In this document: piece by piece, positions 5,691-8,369 of the stretch
Position numbering within the stretch: the stretch's first letter is position 1
Layout of the letters: each line of letters begins with the position of its first letter
DNA from: Erysipelotrichaceae bacterium
GTDB taxonomy: Bacteria > Bacillota_I > Bacilli_A > Erysipelotrichales > Erysipelotrichaceae
Length of the DNA: 8,369 nt
Direction: 5' to 3'
Assembly: GCA_017419065.1 (NCBI GenBank)
Contig: JAFOMB010000169.1
Location: 1-8,369, forward strand
Made by a program: the position numbers and the translations under genes
Notes under the pieces: generated by a model
What the model saw: the letters and a program-made list of their open reading frames with translations, nothing else
Told to the model about the DNA's origin: nothing
Database searches by the model: none

Positions 5691-6184
5691 AAAAGACCCT
5701 CCAGTTCCACGATCTCAAGCTTATGAGCTTCCAGATCGACAGACAGCACGAAGTTCTCCCGGAACGGGACCAGAACTTCCTTGCCGTCTTCCTTTTTGAT
5801 GCGCATGTAGTTGTACATGGTACCTTCCTCCATGCGTAAGACGTGTCCAACCTTCTTTCCTCCCTGATAGACATCGAGTCCTTCGATATCCGAGAAGTAG
5901 TACTCCCCTTTCTTCAGAGGTTTGATATCGGCGTTGTCCTTGTAAACTTCATAGTCCCGGAATCCTTCGATGAGATTGATATCCTCATAGCCTTCAAACA
6001 GCAGTAAAAGGATGCCCTTGTGGAAGTGCCAGGATTTGACTTCCATCGGGATCTTCTTCTCGCCTAAATAGACTTTGGAGCCCTTTTTGAATCTTTCTTC
6101 CGGAAAGTCTGTGTAGCATTCCGCCTTGACTTCCCCTCTGATCCCGAAGGGCTTGGTGATCTTTGCGATGAGTGTGTATTCCAT
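5687..6184 (-). CDS. rimM: 16S rRNA processing protein RimM
   Basis: Assembly factor for the 30S head; binds S19 and helps mature the 3' domain of 16S rRNA. The 165-residue protein has an N-terminal RimM domain (1-85, starting MEYTLIAKITKPFGIRGEVK) and a C-terminal PRC-barrel (about 93-165, with GEYYFSDIEGLDV, a conserved N125, VPFRENFV and the terminal EGLL). Two in-frame ATGs are close: 6193 (MRDMEY) and 6184 (MEYTL). The second fits the family N-terminus. Neither has a good Shine-Dalgarno sequence. The next upstream ATG, 6235, would run through the khpA terminator and overlap khpA, and was rejected. Coupled to trmD by a 4-bp overlap. Confidence 0.95.
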   Translation of the reverse strand: MEYTLIAKITKPFGIRGEVKAECYTDFPEERFKKGSKVYLGEKKIPMEVKSWHFHKGILLLLFEGYEDINLIEGFRDYEVYKDNADIKPLKKGEYYFSDIEGLDVYQGGKKVGHVLRMEEGTMYNYMRIKKEDGKEVLVPFRENFVLSVDLEAHKLEIVELEGLL

Positions 6185-6191
6185 ATCTCTC

Positions 6192-6197
6192 ATTATA
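6192..6197 (-). promoter_or_regulatory. Isolated -10-like TATAAT ahead of rimM
   Basis: A perfect TATAAT on the minus strand lies right after the khpA terminator tail and 7 nt before the favoured rimM start codon at 6184. No acceptable -35 or extended -10 accompanies it. If used, transcription would begin at or next to the ATG. Confidence 0.25.
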
Positions 6198-6198
6198 T

Positions 6199-6223
6199 AC
6201 AAAAAGGATGTTGATACATCCTT
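6199..6223 (-). terminator. Terminator-like hairpin after khpA
   Basis: Minus-strand AAGGATG pairs with CATCCTT (6217-6223 with 6204-6210) around a 6-nt loop, followed by TTT and GT; with the stem end this gives five T. The stem starts at the second base of the khpA stop codon (TAA, 6224-6222). Seven pairs make it weak to moderate, so partial read-through to rimM is likely. Confidence 0.6.
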
Positions 6224-6470
6224 AGAGCGCTTCAAATTTGATCGAGATGCGTTTATTCTCGATCTTGGAAGCTACCTGCAACATTTGACGAATCGAATTG
6301 GCCATATTGCCCTGTCTGCCGATCAGTCTGGCGATGTCATCGCTCGGCGCATAGACATAGAGAAGGATCTCATTGTCATTGATGCTTTCCATCTGCTTCA
6401 CCATGACGGAATCCTTATCGGTGCAGATCGGACGGACCAGGTTCAGTAATACTTTCTCCAGATCGATCAT
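6222..6470 (-). CDS. khpA: KH-domain RNA-binding protein KhpA (YlqC)
   Basis: Small single KH-domain RNA-binding protein, found between rpsP and rimM throughout Firmicutes; in Streptococcus it works as a dimer with KhpB in cell elongation and division and binds many small RNAs. The 82-residue product has the GxxG loop IGRQGNMANSIRQML (50-64; GRQG at 51-54), preceded by the strand EILLYVYAPSDD and followed by a basic last strand. Its start shares one base with the rpsP stop (TAATG), so it is translationally coupled; only a weak AAAAGAAG precedes it. Length matches the usual 75-85 residues. Confidence 0.95.
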   Translation of the reverse strand: MIDLEKVLLNLVRPICTDKDSVMVKQMESINDNEILLYVYAPSDDIARLIGRQGNMANSIRQMLQVASKIENKRISIKFEAL

Positions 6471-6730
6471 TACTTCTTTTCAGCGAACTTCTTCATGATG
6501 CCCTGCGCACTGAACAGATTGCGGACGGTATCAGAAGGAACTGCTCCATCTTTGAGCCACTTTAACGCTTTTTCTTCGTCAATGTTGACAACTGCCGGAT
6601 TCTTCTTCGGATCGTAGTAACCGACGACTTCGATCTCTCTGCCATCACGGCGTGTTCTGGAATCAGCCGCGACGATGCGGTAGAAAGGAGCCTTCTTAGC
6701 ACCCATTCTCTTTAATCTTAACTTGACCAT
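6470..6730 (-). CDS. rpsP: 30S ribosomal protein S16
   Basis: Small-subunit assembly protein of the 16S 5' domain. The 86-residue product begins MVKLRLKRMGAKKAPFYRIV and continues with the family stretch ADSRTRRDGR, VGYYDPKKNP, ALKWLKDGAVPSDTV and NLFSAQGIMKKF. ATG 6730 was chosen because GGAGGT lies 6 nt upstream; an in-frame start at 6784 would add 18 unrelated residues through the preceding terminator. It starts a new transcription unit with khpA and lies 81 bp after the zinc-ribbon gene. In Bacillus it follows ffh directly. Confidence 0.98.
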   Translation of the reverse strand: MVKLRLKRMGAKKAPFYRIVAADSRTRRDGREIEVVGYYDPKKNPAVVNIDEEKALKWLKDGAVPSDTVRNLFSAQGIMKKFAEKK

Positions 6731-6752
6731 GTCATTACCTCCATGCCTATTC

Positions 6753-6780
6753 ATGATAACACAAAGAAAGAAGGTGTCAA
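6753..6780 (-). promoter_or_regulatory. Promoter of rpsP, overlapping the upstream terminator
   Basis: On the minus strand TTGACA (6775-6780, perfect) and TATCAT (6753-6758, 5 of 6) are 16 bp apart. The -35 is part of the 3' arm of the preceding terminator hairpin. Initiation near 6746 gives a leader of about 16 nt containing the GGAGGT site. Confidence 0.65.
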
Positions 6781-6800
6781 GCATTTTTACTTGACACCTT
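6757..6800 (-). terminator. Terminator of the ffh-zinc-ribbon unit
   Basis: Minus-strand AAGGTGTCAAG pairs perfectly over 11 bp with CTTGACACCTT (6790-6800 with 6771-6781) around an 8-nt loop, followed by CTTTCTTTGTG. The hairpin starts 11 nt after the stop codon of the zinc-ribbon gene. The tail is interrupted by C and G, so termination may be incomplete. Confidence 0.65.
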
Positions 6801-6811
6801 TAAGTACTTTC

Positions 6812-7495
6812 TTATCTCTTCGGTCCTCTGGAAGATCCCGGGGAACGTCCGCCGAAATTCGGAACGGAATTGCGCGGTGCGGACTGTCTTCTCGGGGTAT
6901 TGATGTTCATGCGGAACGGCGAGAAGAAGCTGCCGCCGAAGAACGGATTGTATTGCGGGCGGGCATTGTAGTAGGTCCTTCTCGGCATCAGAGCGTTGAG
7001 CAGGATGATCTCCGGAATGATGGAGAAGAACGGATTGCGGATAGCCGAAGCCGTATTCGGAACAGGACGGCTGTAGTTCTGCGGGGCATAGTAGGTGCAG
7101 TGTCCTTCCGGATCATAAAGGGCGACTCTCATACCGCCACTCTGAAGCGTTCTGGCGATGTAGAGAGCGGATTCCTGATCGATATCGGTATAAAGATAGG
7201 CAGGCAGAGAATCGAGGATACTGCGCGCTTCTGAAAGCGAACAGGCTAAAGAGTTCTGCAGTCTCTGAGCGGTGATCGCATATGGATCCCGGTAGTCTAC
7301 CAGCATGACGTCATAGCCGCTTCTGACCTGGGTGGATCCCCCGTTCAGATCAGCTAAGGTGAGATCGTCATCATCGACGACCTTATAGGTGACCGCATCC
7401 GGATTGACCGGCTTGAGACGGTATCCGCAGTGGATGCAGACATCACAGGTATCGGATACTTCTTTTCCGCATTCAGGACATTTGATCAGTGCCAT
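6812..7495 (-). CDS. Zinc-ribbon protein with an L7/L12 C-terminal-like domain; function unknown
   Basis: No characterised protein is recognised. Three parts are visible in 227 residues. First, a zinc ribbon with CPEC (6-9) and CIHC (20-23); C17 is extra. Second, after an acidic linker (VDDDDLTLADL, 40-50), residues 61-126 align without gaps to the C-terminal domain of ribosomal protein L7/L12 as I recall it: YDVMLV for FDVVLK, LSEARSILDSLPA for LKEAKDLVESAPA, and GGMRVAL for AGAEVEV. Third, a hydrophobic stretch NPFFSIIPEIILLNALM (154-170) and a Pro/Arg/Ser/Gly/Asn-rich basic tail to the end, probably disordered. AGGAGG, overlapping the ffh stop codon, precedes ATG 7495 by 5 nt. The 8-bp gap to ffh implies co-expression with the signal recognition particle protein. 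Role unknown; ribosome or nascent-chain contact is only a suggestion. Confidence 0.85.
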   Translation of the reverse strand: MALIKCPECGKEVSDTCDVCIHCGYRLKPVNPDAVTYKVVDDDDLTLADLNGGSTQVRSGYDVMLVDYRDPYAITAQRLQNSLACSLSEARSILDSLPAYLYTDIDQESALYIARTLQSGGMRVALYDPEGHCTYYAPQNYSRPVPNTASAIRNPFFSIIPEIILLNALMPRRTYYNARPQYNPFFGGSFFSPFRMNINTPRRQSAPRNSVPNFGGRSPGSSRGPKR

Positions 7496-7503
7496 ACTTC
7501 CTC

Positions 7504-8369
7504 CTAGAGTCCGAACATGCCTCTCATCGAAGACATCTGTTTCATGACTTTCTTTGTCTTTTCAAACTGATTGATGACCTTGTTGACATCGTCAACGGTA
7601 GTCCCGGAGCCTTTGGCAATACGTCTCTTATGAGAAGAGCGCATGATGGACGGATCTTTTCTCTCCGCCTTGGTCATGGACTGGATGATGACCTTGGTCT
7701 TGTTGATCTGCCTGTCGGCATCCATCGATTCCACCTGTTTCGAGAAATCTCCCAAACCAGGAATCATCTTCATGATGGAGGCCAGCGGACCCATCTTCTG
7801 GGTCTGTTCGATCTGTACCAGCATGTCATCCATGGTGAACTTTCCATCTAACATCCGCATGGCAGTCTGTTCCGCCAGCTTCATGTCCATCTCTTCCTGG
7901 GCCTTCTCGACAAAGGAGACGACATCGCCCATGCCCAGGATACGGTCAGCCAGTCTGTCCGGATGGAAGACTTCGATATCTTCGATCTTTTCACCGACAC
8001 CGGTATACTTGATCGGCACCCCGGTGATGGCCTTGACCGATAAGACAGAACCACCCTTGGAATCACCATCGAACTTCGTGACGATGAGACCGGTGACATC
8101 CAGCTGTTCATGGAAGGTCCTCGAGACGTTGACGATATCCTGACCTGTCAGAGCGTCTACCGTGAGTAAGATCTCCTGCGGATGAAGGGCTTCCTTCATA
8201 TCGCGCAGTTCCTTCATAAGGACTTCGTCGATCTGTAAACGGCCGGCGGTATCGATGAGGACGACATCATAGCCGTTTTCTTTCGCGTAGGCGACACCGT
8301 CGATCGCCGTCTTCAGGGCAGGTGTCTCTACCCCTTCCGTAAAGACCGGTACATCGATGGCCTTTCCCA
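7504..8369 (-). CDS. ffh: Signal recognition particle protein Ffh, C-terminal 287 residues; 5' end outside window
   Basis: GTPase that binds signal peptides and 4.5S/6S RNA and delivers ribosomes to FtsY at the membrane. The frame is open from the window edge (first full codon at 8367). Visible in the G domain are DTAGR (G3), TKFD (G4, where TKLD is usual), GDSKGG, and GVGEK followed by FHPDRLADRILGMGD. The methionine-rich M domain follows, with MKMIPGLG and the RNA-binding helix-turn-helix signature SSHKRRIAKGSGTTVDDVNKVI. The N domain and P-loop lie outside the window. The C-terminus is short and ends MRGMFGL. The stop codon TAG is part of the Shine-Dalgarno sequence of the next gene. An internal ATG at 8215-8217 is not the start. 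Confidence 0.98.
   Translation of the reverse strand, partial: GKAIDVPVFTEGVETPALKTAIDGVAYAKENGYDVVLIDTAGRLQIDEVLMKELRDMKEALHPQEILLTVDALTGQDIVNVSRTFHEQLDVTGLIVTKFDGDSKGGSVLSVKAITGVPIKYTGVGEKIEDIEVFHPDRLADRILGMGDVVSFVEKAQEEMDMKLAEQTAMRMLDGKFTMDDMLVQIEQTQKMGPLASIMKMIPGLGDFSKQVESMDADRQINKTKVIIQSMTKAERKDPSIMRSSHKRRIAKGSGTTVDDVNKVINQFEKTKKVMKQMSSMRGMFGL

Noticed and set aside
6224..6235. rimM start at 6235
   Set aside because: It would overlap khpA, cross the terminator hairpin and add residues unlike the RimM N-terminus.
6801..6810. Short palindrome AAGTACTT after the zinc-ribbon gene
   Set aside because: Eight bases of palindrome in AT-rich sequence are expected by chance and no promoter element depends on it.
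8215..8217. ATG as possible ffh start
   Set aside because: The frame is open upstream to the window edge and encodes conserved Ffh sequence including DTAGR, so this methionine is internal.

Overview
The window reads as an ordinary bacterial chromosome segment from a low- to mid-GC Firmicute. Every real gene lies on the minus strand, so transcription runs from high to low coordinates. The gene order ffh - (zinc-ribbon protein) - rpsP - khpA - rimM - trmD - rplS - lepB - [padR - DUF2812] - rbgA - rnhB - dprA - topA is the ffh-to-topA cluster known from Bacillus and relatives, with a few lineage-specific additions. Protein sequences and the short, atypical DprA suggest an Erysipelotrichia-like lineage. 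That placement is inference only; no rRNA is present.

Layout in the direction of transcription. (1) 8369-6812: the 3' part of ffh, followed after 8 bp by an unfamiliar zinc-ribbon protein whose middle domain resembles the C-terminal domain of ribosomal protein L7/L12; a strong hairpin ends this unit. (2) 6730-6222: rpsP and khpA, with a promoter overlapping the preceding terminator and a terminator starting at the khpA stop codon. (3) 6184-4962: rimM and trmD, overlapping by ATGA. (4) 4865-4518: rplS, with its own structured leader and terminator. (5) 4487-3972: lepB, directly behind the rplS terminator and without a visible Shine-Dalgarno sequence. (6) 3868-3058: a self-contained PadR regulator/DUF2812 membrane protein unit, whose near-consensus promoter is overlaid by two inverted repeats exactly 30 bp apart. 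(7) 2992-1552: rbgA and rnhB, overlapping by 26 bp. (8) 1507-791: dprA. (9) 747-1: topA, cut by the window edge.

Most genes serve ribosome synthesis and translation (S16, L19, RimM, TrmD, RbgA, KhpA) or protein export (Ffh, signal peptidase I). RNase HII, DprA and topoisomerase I handle nucleic acids. The parts that stand out are the zinc-ribbon/L7-L12-like protein, the PadR operator array, the L19 leader, and a repeated design in which terminator hairpins include the stop codon of the gene they end. No RNA genes, insertion sequences, CRISPR arrays, attachment sites or origins were seen, and no gene-free stretch reaches 100 bp.
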